Below, one piece after another: positions 1 through 8,288 of a DNA stretch of 33,475 nucleotides. Positions within the stretch are counted from its first letter, which is position 1; each line of letters starts with the position of its first letter. A model generated the notes under the pieces. It saw only the letters and a program-made list of their open reading frames with translations. It was not told the origin of the DNA and ran no database searches. This DNA comes from Chara braunii (taxonomy: Eukaryota; Streptophyta; Charophyceae; Charales; Characeae), in the NCBI GenBank assembly GCA_003427395.1, contig BFEA01000140.1, positions 341,772 through 375,246 of the forward strand. The letters run 5' to 3'. Made by a program: the position numbers and the translations under genes.

Positions 1-99
1 CCTCCGCCCGCTGTCGGATTTCCATGACCCCTTCCCTCTACCCTCAAATTGATTGGTTCCCTTGAGTTGGTTTGGAAATGATTAAAGGAACGAATATAC

Positions 100-414
100 A
101 AGTTCCAACTATAACTAGCAGGAAAGTAGCTACTAGGTTCAAAGTAAGATCTGGCGCCCCGGAGAGGGATGAAGAGGTAGCAACAACAGTGATTCTTATT
201 TATGATGAACGCTGGTCCTTAGGTGCCAGCAGAACTATGATAAAATGGCATGATCAGTCACAAAATCAATGTTCAGGGACGCTGGACCCGATTTCCAGCA
301 AGTACTGCTCCCCACTAATAGATGGAGCCTCCTCGGCAGTGCTAGAGGTGTCTGCTCTTACCAGCACTTCTAGCACCTGCTCGAGTTGTTCGTTCAAAAG
401 AAAAAAAAAAAAAA
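100..414 (+). mobile_element. 5'-truncated LINE 3' tail (LINE-A related), with A-run
   Basis: The stretch around 300-371 (CTCCCCACTAATAGATGGAG, then GTGTCTGCTCTTACCAGCAC) matches, in reverse complement, the 3' UTR of the 11-kb LINE at 12940-13020 (CTCCATCTATTAGTGGGGAG and GGTGCTGATAAGAGCAGAC). It ends in an A-run at about 401-414, as a plus-strand retro-insertion would. No ORF2 sequence is present. An open frame covers 72-530, but it runs through this UTR and the A-run and shows no protein family, so I do not call a gene. The 5' boundary is not clear. Confidence 0.7.
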
Positions 415-585
415 GATCGGCAAGTTCCCACGTATGCAGTCAAAAACAAGAGCTCGATTATACCAAATTAAGTAGAATGACTTCCATCAACACACATTTC
501 ATCCACAAACTGAATGACTCTACACAATAATCATGCTCATGCTTCTGTTAATATGATAGCACAGTCATGAAACTATGGGGTTGTT

Positions 586-591
<6 letters not shown>

Positions 592-633
<42 letters not shown>
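592..633 (+). repeat. poly-A tract, probable retroelement tail
   Basis: A run of about 42 A preceded by TTGTTCGTTTT, which resembles the TTGTTCGTTCAAAAG just before the A-run at 401-414. This suggests a second LINE-derived tail ending here. The body between 415 and 591 has no feature I recognise. Confidence 0.5.
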
Positions 634-635
<2 letters not shown>

Positions 636-720
636 CTAACAGAATACTGAGAATGAATGCTTGGCCTACAGAAACGATAGGACCTCAATTTTTAAACAAT
701 AGGCCTCCCTGCCTGCACAA

Positions 721-1000
721 CTCCCCGCATGCACAAAGGAACCAAAAAAAAAAACATTTACTACAGTAACTCTACCTGCCTCCCTGCACAGTGACTACTC
801 CCCGCATGCACAAAGGAACCAAAAAAAAAACATTTACTGCAGTAACTCTACCTGCCTCCCTGCACAGTGACTACTCCCCGCATGCACAAAGGACCAAAAC
901 ATTTACTGCAGTAACTCTACCTGCCTCCCTGCACAGTGACTACTCCCTGCATGCACAAAGGACCGAAAAAATATACTACCTGTAGTACTCTACCTTCCCA
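721..1000. repeat. tandem repeat, about 77-bp unit, four copies
   Basis: Units begin CTCCCCGCATGCACAAAGGA at 721, 798, 874 and 943 (CTCCCTGC in the last). Each contains an A-run of variable length, CATTTACTGCAGTAACTC and TGCCTCCCTGCACAGTGACT. The period falls from 77 to 76 to 69 as the A-run shrinks. The open frames through it are by-products of the repeat. Confidence 0.93.
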
Positions 1001-1025
1001 TGTTTTATTGGATAATTAGTGGTGC

Positions 1026-1465
1026 TACCTTCTTCCCCCAACATAACGCATATGCCCTGTAAATGAACATTAGAATGCATAGGGTGCATTCTGTTCGAAT
1101 TTCTATTCGAATAGCCCTAAATTTCGAATACAACGCATATGCGTTCTATTCGCCTTTTTTTTTTTCCAAAAGTAGAAACTCGAATACAACGCATGATATG
1201 CGTTATGTTCGGGGGAAGAAGGTGGGCTCAATGTGCTGTAAACGAATACAACGCATAGGGTGCGTTCTGTTCGAATACAACGCATGTGCGTTTCTATTCA
1301 AATAGCTCTAAATTTCGAATACAATGCATACACGTTCTATTCAACTTTTTTTTTTCCGAATACAACGCATACGCGTTCTATTCAACTTTTTTTTTTTTTT
1401 TTTTTCAAAATTTGAAACTCGAATACTACACATAACATGCGTTACATTCCGGGGAAGAAGGGTGG
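1026..1465. mobile_element. TIR/MITE cluster with CGAATACAACGCATATGCGTT palindromes
   Basis: CTACCTTCTTCCCCC near 1025 pairs with GGGGGAAGAAGGTGGG near 1213 as an inverted repeat. A second end (GGGGAAGAAGGGTGGGC) lies near 1450. Between them, near-palindromic units of CGAATACAACGCAT with ATGCGTTCTATTCG recur at least five times. The same end sequence recurs at 27968-28083 and 29127-29240, so this is one MITE family, here probably two tandem or nested copies. No coding content. Confidence 0.72.
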
Positions 1466-1959
1466 GCTCAATGTCGAGCAAACAGACAAACTAACAAACT
1501 AACAGTACCAAATGTACATAAGCTCAACAAAACAACATTGTCAGCATACAAAAGCTGTGACCTGTCACATCTATGCTTTCACCAGATACAAAAACTACCC
1601 ATGCTAACGATAAAGGCAAGAAGACTTTCCAGCAACGTCTCATTAATTTCAACTCTTTTGTGTGCAGACCAAGATGGGCAAGCTTCCAAGACGCTTATGA
1701 GATGAACTGAGGTCACAATCAGCACAGACATAGGCCAGGCCGCCAGGGCGCTAACTTTGGGTGAAATTGCGTCCAAGTCCAGATTCAGGGGTCAAAAGTA
1801 GGGGTAAGAAAAAAATGCCTTCAGGGTCAACGAGGGTATAGGCTCCAGGGTCTAACAAGGCAACCTGTGCCCCCACATGAGACAATTGACGCCAGCCTGG
1901 AAAATCAAGAGTCAGGCCCAACCCGGGAAAGATGGACTACTACTGTCTTCAGACTCTTC
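1466..1959. other. no recognisable feature
   Basis: About 500 bp of unique-looking sequence. One minus-strand frame (1579-1776, 65 codons) shows no known family. I see no RNA gene or repeat here. Confidence 0.5.
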
Positions 1960-2060
1960 ACCCGGCGAATAGAACGGCCGGTCACTGTCGCTGTATCCTG
2001 TATCTAGACAGAAAGTTTCCTGACGTACAGCGATAATGACCGGGCATTCTATTCAGGGGA
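1960..2060. mobile_element. foldback MITE related to the CGAATACAACGC family
   Basis: The arm GAATAGAACGGCCGGTCACT at 1975 pairs with the reverse complement of ATAATGACCGGGCATTCTAT at about 2033-2052. The arms are about 40 bp and imperfect. The GGTCATTATCGCTGTA core matches GGTCATTATAGCTGT in the copy at 29127-29240. No TSD could be fixed. Confidence 0.65.
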
Positions 2061-2335
2061 GGATCGGAGGTCCCGAGTCCGAGGGTTTCTCAGCAGTCAG
2101 CCGGGGGCACGGAATCCGATATGATGCGCAACCAAAGATTGTCTGAAGTTCAGGTGAGGATTGTAGGATCCACTGAGGGACATTGAAGCCAGTTGGCCCA
2201 GTTCCATGTGGGGCCCACTGGATCCGCTGAGGGCCATTGACGCCAACAAAAAATCCTGGGCCACCCAGAGGGAGAAATCTGCACCCTTGGAGCAGGCAAG
2301 CCGAGAGTGGTGTCTGCTCCTTTCTTTCTTTTTCT

Positions 2336-2367
2336 TTTTTTTTTTTTTTTTTTTTTCTTTTTTTTTT
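2336..2367 (-). repeat. T-rich tract, probable A-tail of a minus-strand retro-insertion
   Basis: A T-run with single C interruptions. GGTGTCTGCTCC lies just before it (about 2309) and GGGTCTGCTCTTATCAG just after (2370). The latter is the motif that closes the LINE 3' ends elsewhere in the window. The bounds of the inserted piece are unclear. ORFs through it are runs of Lys or Phe and are not genes. Confidence 0.45.
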
Positions 2368-2668
2368 GGGGTCTGCTCTTATCAGAAGTTTCCCTTCCTT
2401 GGGATGGTGCAAATTCCGAAGAACGAACAACAGTTGAAGGATGGAGTAGAGTTGCCATTCCGAACATTTCAGAGCTTTCATTCATGATGGTCAAGTAAGA
2501 AAGAGAAAATGGCAGTTATCATCAGTGCGTTACATCGAATTGACCACAACTCATGCATGGGACTGGAAGTTTTTGAATCGGTTCTTCTACTGAGAATGGA
2601 ATTGAGAAAGAACCATTATGATCCTGGATGTAGGTTCAGACGTGGATTACGGAATTTCAGCCGGGATA

Positions 2669-3070
2669 AGGGCATACTCACACTAGCGGTTTTTTTTGCT
2701 AAATGGCAAAATCTGCTATGCTGTTAGAGTCACACTAGGCTTTTCCGACCACCAAAATTGCAAACGGGGTAGCATTTGTCAGCGGCCTGGGGGGCGGCGG
2801 GGATGGGCATTTTGCCACCAGCTCGAGAGGTGGTGGCAAATTCTCTTTTGGCCGTCGCAAATTCTCTTTAGCCTTTTGGGAATTGTTTAAAAAAAAATTC
2901 CGCGCTTTGTGACCGTGATAGGCAGCAATTTTGCAATTGCCAGAGAGTCCCGCTCGTGTCCTTTGTGATTTGCAACCCATGTGTGACCGGGCGGGGTACT
3001 ATTTCAGCAAACACGGGAAAGAAAATTCAGCAGATTTTGCTAGATTGCCACCGCTGTGTGAGTACGCCCT
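2669..3070. mobile_element. non-autonomous TIR element, about 400 bp
   Basis: AGGGCATACTCACAC at 2669 is the inverted partner of GTGTGAGTACGCCCT ending at 3070. The similarity continues inward (GCGG, then GCAAAATCTGCT near 2705 against AGCAGATTTTGC near 3030), giving imperfect arms of about 45-55 bp. The outer AGGGC is hAT-like, but I could not find an 8-bp duplication. No transposase is present. An internal hairpin lies at about 2810-2840 (TTTGCCACC...GGTGGCAAA). Confidence 0.68.
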
Positions 3071-4019
3071 AAGAGTGGAGTATGGAAAATGATGGCGGCT
3101 TTGTTCGCAGATGGTGATCTGGTGGATTCCATCATGTAGGTAGCAGCGAAGTCCGATCTGTTTTTTTTTTTTGTTGGTGTGTATCGGTGACCGTTTTCCA
3201 CCGTCTGATTTGTGTCGATGTTTGATGTTTTCCACACTTCGATCTTTTTCTTCGGCATCGTGCCATCATGTAGTTAGTCGTCTTCAGACCTGTTTTTTTG
3301 GGATGTTTTCTGATGACTTTTCTTAGTTGGACCCACTAGTGCGATGTACCGAGCGTGAATATGTAGTACCAGGTTTTGTCCTTTTGGAACCTAACTGTGG
3401 ATGACGTACTGGTGATAGGTCTAGAAGGACCTAGTAGTACTGGAAGGTAGTGGTAAGAATGAATTGGGCCTGTTTCTTTTTCAGATTGTAGAGAATTTAC
3501 TCGGTGGGCGTTTCTAGATGAACTCTCTAGAATGGAGTACAGAGGGTTAATCACGGGGTACCACGTCCGGTGACTCCCTTCGTTTAGCCTGGTTTTAATT
3601 AGCTGTTAGATAGAGAAGTCCGGTTTTTCGTTTTTGTTTTCTTTTGTTTCTTAGATGGCGCTGTTTGACTCGATCCTACGTGGGTCTGTAGTGCATCGGT
3701 AGTTCGAAGCCTCGGATGGGATAGAGTCGTTGACGACGACTTAAAGTAGCGAAACCTTGTATGAGGTAGTCGTGTTTCGCCTAAGCGGCGTCGGCATGAC
3801 CAAGGGAGTGAGTTTGGCGCCGGGGGCGAAGGGCTAGGCGGGTGGTTGGTCATGACCGCTTTTTTCATCTGCCATGCCATCGCTATCTTTAGACCACAGT
3901 TAACCCACCCACACTGGTTAACGTGACGGTTTTATACGAGCATTTGCCTATGATGATCTTACAGCTGTGTATTGGGAACTTTCCCAGTTGCTGTTCACTG
4001 TATGCTTTGCGTGCAGTAA
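3071..4019. other. unassigned sequence upstream of a LINE-like tail
   Basis: No convincing ORF or repeat. It may be the untranslated 3' part of the plus-strand retroelement that ends in the A-run at 4112-4139, because nothing separates them, but I cannot show its start. Confidence 0.35.
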
Positions 4020-4139
4020 CTGCAGTTCACTGTGTGCGTTGTGTGCAGTCTTCTACTGCTCTTATCAGGACCACTAACACTGGTGGGGGCGTGTTATAAA
4101 ATAATAATAAANAAAAAAAAAAAAAAAAAAAAAAAAAAA
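4020..4139 (+). mobile_element. LINE-like 3' end with poly-A tail
   Basis: CTGCTCTTATCAGGACCACT near 4054, then AACACTGGTGG, ending in (AAT)n and an A-run to 4139 with one N at 4112. The CTGCTCTTATCAG...CCACTA core is shared with the 3' UTR of the 11-kb LINE (minus strand, 12940-12965) and with about 350-371. This marks the 3' end of a plus-strand retro-insertion. Confidence 0.6.
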
Positions 4140-4599
4140 GGCGGAGGCAGGCCGTGGGCATGATCAACTGTGTAAAAGAGAGGCCAGGCCCAGAAGCTCA
4201 TTCACACTCTGTCTTGCACGCGCTGGTGGCCAGAGCGCTGATGCGCAAGTTCGATGAGAGAGAAGACTCTGAGGCTGGATGGGAGGGAAGAGGCGGGCGC
4301 CAGAGAGAGGAGGTCAGCTGTAGCCAGCCTAGGCTGGCGCCAGAGAGAGGAAGTCAGCGCCAGACAGACTTCGGGCTCTGAGGCTGACGGCAGTGACGGG
4401 TGATTGGAGTTTCCCTGTTAATATCTTAACCTGGGAGCACGCGCAGCTCCCTGCCTGTAGAAGGAGCTTCAGGAATAGTGCCCCTCCTTCCCGGAATAGA
4501 ACTTACAGTCGTTATGATAGCTGTATTCGGGGGAAATAGGTTCAGCGATAATGACATTGTGTTCTGACGGGTTAAGAGGGTAGCAGATCTAGAGCCTGA

Positions 4600-4765
4600 G
4601 GGGCAGATCCCACTGGCGAGGACGATTGGAATAATTGTCTGAATCTGGACCTTTTGCACGCACAGATGCAGAAAAGCAGATCAATCACAGTTTTCTGCAC
4701 CTCTCCACAAACACGTCCAGATTCAGACTCTCATTCCAATCCTCTTTGCCAGTGGGATCTGGCCC
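4600..4765. mobile_element. foldback MITE, family F1 copy 1
   Basis: The left arm GGGGCAGATCCCACTGGC (4600) pairs with the right arm GCCAGTGGGATCTGGCCC (to about 4765). Both arms continue through GATTGGAAT and CTGAATCTGGAC to a TGCAGAAAA loop region, so nearly the whole element can fold back on itself. Three more copies follow at 5940, 6571 and 6722. Confidence 0.85.
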
Positions 4766-5116
4766 TGAGAGTCTGAGACTTGTCCCCACCGAACTTGAAC
4801 TGCAGAATGATAACCCAACACTCAGGCCCAAATGAACGGACGACAGAACGCCATTGAGACTGTCGCTGTAAAAAGTCTAGCTGGCTGGAAATGCGTGTAG
4901 AGTTATCCGCTACACAACACTGTACATGCATTTCGACGCTTTCTTGACCCGATACATTCAAATTGATTCAATATGTCGGACGTGTCCGAATGCACCTGGT
5001 CCAGATATGCCTTCAAATGCATGCAGACTGTTGTGTAGTGGAGCAAGGCCCATTAAATCTGTTGAGTATAGCGTCATGGTAGGGTCGCTGACAGGCTGAC
5101 AGCCGCTATAATGTTC
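4766..5116. other. no recognisable feature
   Basis: Between two MITEs. It holds short open frames only (minus strand 4731-4961 and 4958-5146) with no family resemblance. Nothing else is seen. Confidence 0.5.
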
Positions 5117-5120
5117 AATG

Positions 5121-5431
5121 AACTGGCATTTCGTCAAAATGGACATCCTTTTTTTTATTTTTTTAACGAAATAGAAACCGAGTTCTTTGGCAGAGAACTC
5201 GTCTAAATTTGCTGCGCAACCTTTTCATGATAATTTCAGTTCGAGTTAAAAAAAAAAAAAAAAAATGCTGCTCCTACGAAGATAAGTCCGCATATATCCA
5301 GGGGGGGTCCAGCTTTTTAAGAACGCCTGACCCCTCAGGAGCAGCAAATTTGGAAGAGTTCTCGGCCAAAAAACTCGGTTTCAATCTCGCTCAAAAAATA
5401 AAAAAATGTCCTTTTTGACGAAGTGCCAGTT
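5121..5431. mobile_element. MITE with about 90-bp TIRs and 4-bp TSD (AATG), family F3
   Basis: The left end AACTGGCATTTCGTCAAAA and the right end TTTTGACGAAGTGCCAGTT are inverted copies. The match extends about 90 bp inward through GAAACCGAGTT, GAGAACTC and AAATTTGCTGC, with small gaps in the T/A-runs. AATG flanks both sides (5117-5120 and 5432-5435). The middle holds a GGGGTCC...GACCCC inner hairpin, also seen in the copy at 20660-21044. It is non-coding and too short for a transposase. Confidence 0.9.
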
Positions 5432-5499
5432 AATGGCTGCACTGACTCCTCATCATGTCTTCACTTACCTCACTCGATTCCCCTTTCACCTCCTCACCC

Positions 5500-5585
5500 A
5501 GCCTCTCACCCCACGCACTCACCGCCACACCCACTCACCCCCACACCCACTCACCCACTCAGCCACTCATTGGCTGCCGTCTTTA
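5500..5585. repeat. CACCCA/CACTCA-rich simple repeat
   Basis: Repeats of CACACCCACTCACCC, degenerating on both sides, directly left of the U6 retropseudogene. Confidence 0.7.
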
Positions 5586-5594
5586 GTCATGTGT

Positions 5595-5597
5595 TGT

Positions 5598-5675
<78 letters not shown>

Positions 5676-5720
5676 TTGGACCATTTCTCGATTTATGCGT
5701 GTCATCCTTGCGCAGGGGCC

Positions 5721-5752
<32 letters not shown>

Positions 5753-5778
5753 ACAGATGTCCCGAAGGACTGTCCTTT
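5595..5778 (-). mobile_element. U6 retro-insertion with 73-nt A-tail and 8-bp TSD
   Basis: TGTCCTTT is found at 5595-5602 and again at 5771-5778, exactly at the U6 5' end. The plus-strand T-run 5600-5672 is the A-tail of the minus-strand copy. TSD plus A-tail is the signature of target-primed reverse transcription by a LINE, acting here on a host snRNA. Confidence 0.92.
5673..5770 (-). pseudogene. U6: U6 snRNA retropseudogene, full length
   Basis: Read on the minus strand, the piece starts GTCCTTCGGGACATCTG and continues AAAATTGGAACGATACAGAG, AGATTAGCATGGCCCCTGCG, CAAGGATGACACGCATAAAT and CGAGAAATGGTCCAA. This covers the whole U6, including the ACAGAG box and the AGC triad. It differs from the usual 5' hairpin by a shortened C/G stretch and from the usual ACATCCG-ATAAAA by ACATCTG-TTAAAA. 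After the last base there is a long A-run, not the oligo-U of a Pol III terminator, and no upstream TATA/USE pair is evident. It is therefore a retrocopy and not an active gene. Confidence 0.95.
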
Positions 5779-5939
5779 AAATTCTTAATGTTATATGATG
5801 CACAACATCACTGTCAAATACTGGGCCTCACTACACTACACTACCTTCTACATGTGTCTGGATTCTGGACTGCGTCACCGCAAAGCTGCATTTGGATTCA
5901 TCCATCATCAGGGCCCCGCTTGTCGTTCCAGATACCGTC

Positions 5940-6103
5940 GGTCAAGTCCCACTAGCAGCCTTGAGCTACCTCAACGCCTGAATCTGGACGTGTTTGTGGA
6001 GACGTGCAGTTCAGGAAACTCAATACCATTTCTGCACATCTCCGCAAAAACGTCCAGATTCAGGCGTTGAGGTAGCTCAACGCTGCTAGTGGGACTTGCC
6101 CCC
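5940..6103. mobile_element. foldback MITE, family F1 copy 2
   Basis: The arms CAAGTCCCACTAGCAG (5943) and CTGCTAGTGGGACTTG (about 6085-6100) are inverted. The pairing runs on through TTGAGCTACCTCAACGCCTG and AATCTGGACGTGTTTGTGGA, almost to the centre. It is about 164 bp with nearly perfect arms of about 65 bp, the best preserved copy of the family. Confidence 0.9.
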
Positions 6104-6207
6104 GTGGCATTTAGCGTTCTTGTACTGGAGTGAGGAGTTAGAGAGCTTAGCATTCGTGTAATGGAGTGTGAGGAGTTAAGAGTTGGTGTAATGGAGTAGA
6201 AAAATCC

Positions 6208-6227
6208 ATGATAATGAGAATTATCAT
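6208..6227. terminator. hairpin in the plastid-derived insert
   Basis: ATGATAAT - GAGA - ATTATCAT is a perfect 8-bp stem with a 4-nt loop, followed by a T-rich run. In plastids such stems stabilise or end the transcript of the gene upstream, here the gene that precedes rps8. Confidence 0.6.
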
Positions 6228-6262
6228 TTTATTTATAAGATGCAAAAAACAAAAAAAAAGAA

Positions 6263-6268
6263 GAGGAG
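6263..6268 (+). promoter_or_regulatory. Shine-Dalgarno-like site of plastid rps8
   Basis: GAGGAG ends three bases before the ATG at 6272. It is a relic of prokaryote-type translation in the plastid and has no role in the nucleus. Confidence 0.55.
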
Positions 6269-6271
6269 CTA

Positions 6272-6478
6272 ATGAATGTGAGTAAGGATACTATCTCCAA
6301 TATGATAACTTCTATAAGAAACGGTAATTTAAGCAAAGCTAAAATAGTCCAAATTCCAGAGACACAAACTGCTAGAAGTATTGCGAAAATTCTTCTCGAT
6401 GAAGGATTTATAGAAATTTTTCGTGAAGTTGTTATTTCTGACAAGAATTATTCTTTATTAACTTTGACATTAAAATAG
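6272..6478 (+). pseudogene. rps8: plastid ribosomal protein uS8 (rps8), N-terminal half
   Basis: The 68-residue frame has [19 protein letters not shown] near the start and [15 protein letters not shown] in the middle, the conserved N-terminal segment of uS8, which binds 16S rRNA in the small ribosomal subunit. Plastid uS8 is usually about 130 residues, so roughly the second half is missing. The TAG stop comes from the junction with the minisatellite. There is no transit peptide and no nuclear expression signal, so this is a transferred fragment and not a working gene. The frame is intact over its length, which suggests a recent transfer. Confidence 0.92.
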
Positions 6479-6570
6479 GAGTGAGGAGTTAGAGTTCGTG
6501 TAGTGGAGTGACGAGTTAAGAGTTCGCGTACTGGAGTGATGAGGAGTTATGTCCTAGGCATGCTTTGCTC

Positions 6571-6671
6571 TGGGGCTAGGTCCCACTTGCACGAATTAAG
6601 AGATACTGACCGTAGATAGCAAAGATCAACGGCCCAAATCTCCTAATTTGCGCAAGTGGGATCTTGCCCCT
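6571..6671. mobile_element. short foldback MITE, family F1 copy 3
   Basis: GGGGCTAGGTCCCACTTGC (6572) and GCAAGTGGGATCTTGCCCC (to 6670) form inverted ends. The pairing runs on through AATTA and GGAGAT. It is about 100 bp and lacks the CTGAATCTGGACG core of the other copies, so it is an internally shorter relative with the same termini. Confidence 0.82.
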
Positions 6672-6721
6672 GGTGTGTGCAACACTTTGTCAGATTCTGC
6701 ACTGGGTGTTTTCAGTAACCT

Positions 6722-6896
6722 GGGGCCTCGTCCCATCCCACCAGCAACATTGAGTTTCCTCCATGACTGATTCTGGACGTGTTGTGGAGATGTGCAGGAA
6801 ATCGGTTGAGTTTCCTCAATCACACATATCCACAAACACGTCCAGATTCAACCGTCGAGGAAACTCAACGCTCCTAGCAGAACTGACCGGCCCCTG
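6722..6896. mobile_element. foldback MITE, family F1 copy 4
   Basis: GGGGCC at 6722 and GGCCCC near 6890 mark the ends. Inner arms TTGAGTTTCCTC (6750) and GAGGAAACTCAA (6857), and ATTCTGGACGTG (6771) and CACGTCCAGATT (6837), are inverted. It is more diverged than copy 2. A separate hairpin AACTGACCGG...CCGGTCAGTT (6881-6909) sits on its right edge. Confidence 0.8.
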
Positions 6897-6910
6897 GGAC
6901 CGGTCAGTTC

Positions 6911-7566
6911 CATGATGATATCTTTCTTTTCTTTTTTTTTCTTTTTTTCTTTTTTGGGGAAAATTTGTCTGGCGCCCCTGTATTTTCCATTTATTTGCAT
7001 CGCGCCCCTCTGACATGCGAAATACCCTGCCGTGCCCCTGGGCCTGAAAATCTTTCTGGCAGGCCCCCGTCGGTAGTGGCGCAACTTTCCATGACGCCCT
7101 CCCTCAACCAGCGGTCCCATTCCATTGGGCTATGTGCCATATGCCCTCGTAAGAAGCACCCATCTTCCTGTGATGCCCCTGCAGCAGTCTGGCGCTGGAA
7201 ATTTGAACTCAATTTCGAACAGCGTTCGTGTTGACGCACCGCCGTTTTTCTTGACGCGCTTGTGAAGGCCAACCTCCTGTCGTCTTCCTTTTCGCTGGCT
7301 GTCTACCATCAATGGTACCGGTAGGGGCATATCGGAAATTTCCCCACCGGCTATCCGGTAGGGGCATGACACAAATTTGCTGTGGGTACCGGTAGGGGCA
7401 CTACGAAAACATGTGAGGCCCAAACGACGCCAGGGGTTTATGAAACATTTCACTACTGGTCAGATGGGCGCGGCAGGGTATTTCGCATGTCGGAGGGGCG
7501 CGACGCAAATAAATGGAGAATACAGGGGCGCCAGACAAAATTTCCCTTTTTTTTTTCATGATGATA
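6911..7566. mobile_element. MULE-like non-autonomous element, about 80-bp TIRs, 10-bp TSD
   Basis: CATGATGATA occurs at 6911-6920 and 7557-7566. Just inside, TIRs of about 80 bp (6956-7040 and 7465-7546) share TTTGTCTGGCGCCCCTGTAT, CCATTTATTTGC and GACATGCGAAATACCCTG in inverted order. Long TIRs plus a 9-10-bp duplication fit a Mutator-like superfamily (inference). T-rich stretches lie between the TSD and each TIR. The interior (7041-7464) has repeated ACCGGTAGGGGCA boxes and no transposase. Confidence 0.85.
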
Positions 7567-7569
7567 CCT

Positions 7570-8240
7570 CAAGGCGGCCGCCCTTTAAAAAAAAAAAAAA
7601 AAGAAGAGAACTACAAGTAAATTAAACATGCCATTTTTTTTTATTTTATTTTTTTTTAAAAGCTTTTTGTGGACGCTGTTGACATTGTGCTTTTATTGTC
7701 TGAAGACTCCCAAAGTTATATAGGAGAGCCTTGTATGTGAGAGGCCCATTGGAGGGGGAGTTAAAAGAAGAATGAGAAATTGAGTGGTTTCAATGTGCCC
7801 TTGTTTTTTGTTTTTTATCCTTTGTTTCGCAAAGTGTAAAGTGCAAAGTGCTCTCTTTTAGTTCCTACTACTTTTTAGTTATGGGACAAATTGAATACAT
7901 GATCATGTCCCATCATTGGCCATTTACGTGCAGTCAAATTGAATATATATTGGCAGGACACACGGCCTCCCTCTCTGAGTCCACGAGACAGCATACTACT
8001 ACTAGTACTACAACAAAATACTAAATGTATCTGGACCTGTTAGCAGTCCTATACGTTGACAATGTTTCATCAGTCACAATGTACTACGATCTGGTATAGG
8101 TGCCAGTGCAAGATTCTTGTCCAATGTAGTGTAATAGAGAGACGACCACAGTTCTTCTGAAAAGCATGTGCCTTTTTGCTGTGTGAGTTTTCTGGGCTGT
8201 AATGGCCCTCCTCATTCTACGTTTTCTTTGCCTCAATCCC
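7570..8240. other. no recognisable feature
   Basis: AT-rich with several A/T-runs. I see no ORF, RNA gene or inverted repeat that can be defended. Confidence 0.5.
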
Positions 8241-8242
8241 CT

Positions 8243-8287
<45 letters not shown>
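8243..8287 (-). repeat. 45-nt T-run, probable A-tail of a minus-strand retro-insertion
   Basis: A long pure T-run followed by GGGTGCAGAGAGATAATCTC. The sequence on its right (8288 to about 8600) would be the retro-inserted body, but it matches no snRNA or tRNA that I recognise. ORFs through it are Lys or Phe runs. Confidence 0.5.

Positions 8288-8288
<1 letters not shown>

Larger units (their letters stand above)
6199..6478 (+). other. nuclear insertion of plastid DNA (NUPT)
   Basis: A block of about 280 bp of AT-rich DNA sits inside the minisatellite. It holds a hairpin typical of plastid 3' ends, a purine-rich ribosome binding site and the first half of rps8. The junctions read GGAGTAG on the left and TAGGAGTGAGG on the right, so a TAG microhomology or a 3-bp duplication may lie at the join. 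Confidence 0.88.
6125..6550. repeat. minisatellite, about 30-bp unit, interrupted by plastid DNA
   Basis: Units of the type TGGAGTGAGGAGTTAGAG + TTCGTGTAA occur about three times before 6199 and about three times after 6478, with small length changes. The array is broken by the plastid-derived insert. Confidence 0.82.

Noticed and set aside
72-530. 152-codon open frame as a host gene
   Set aside because: It runs through a LINE 3' UTR and its A-run (AAAAAA read as Lys) and shows no family resemblance.
633-641. AAACCCTAA as a telomere repeat
   Set aside because: A single unit after an A-run; no array.
721-1000. CRISPR-like array
   Set aside because: Plain tandem repeat without unique spacers, in eukaryotic DNA.
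3308-3314. CTGATGA as another hammerhead core
   Set aside because: No GAAA after a stem at the needed distance. The same holds for CTGATGA at about 32534.
6272-6478. rps8 as a working gene or as evidence for plastid DNA in the assembly
   Set aside because: Only half of the protein is present, and both flanks are the same nuclear minisatellite.
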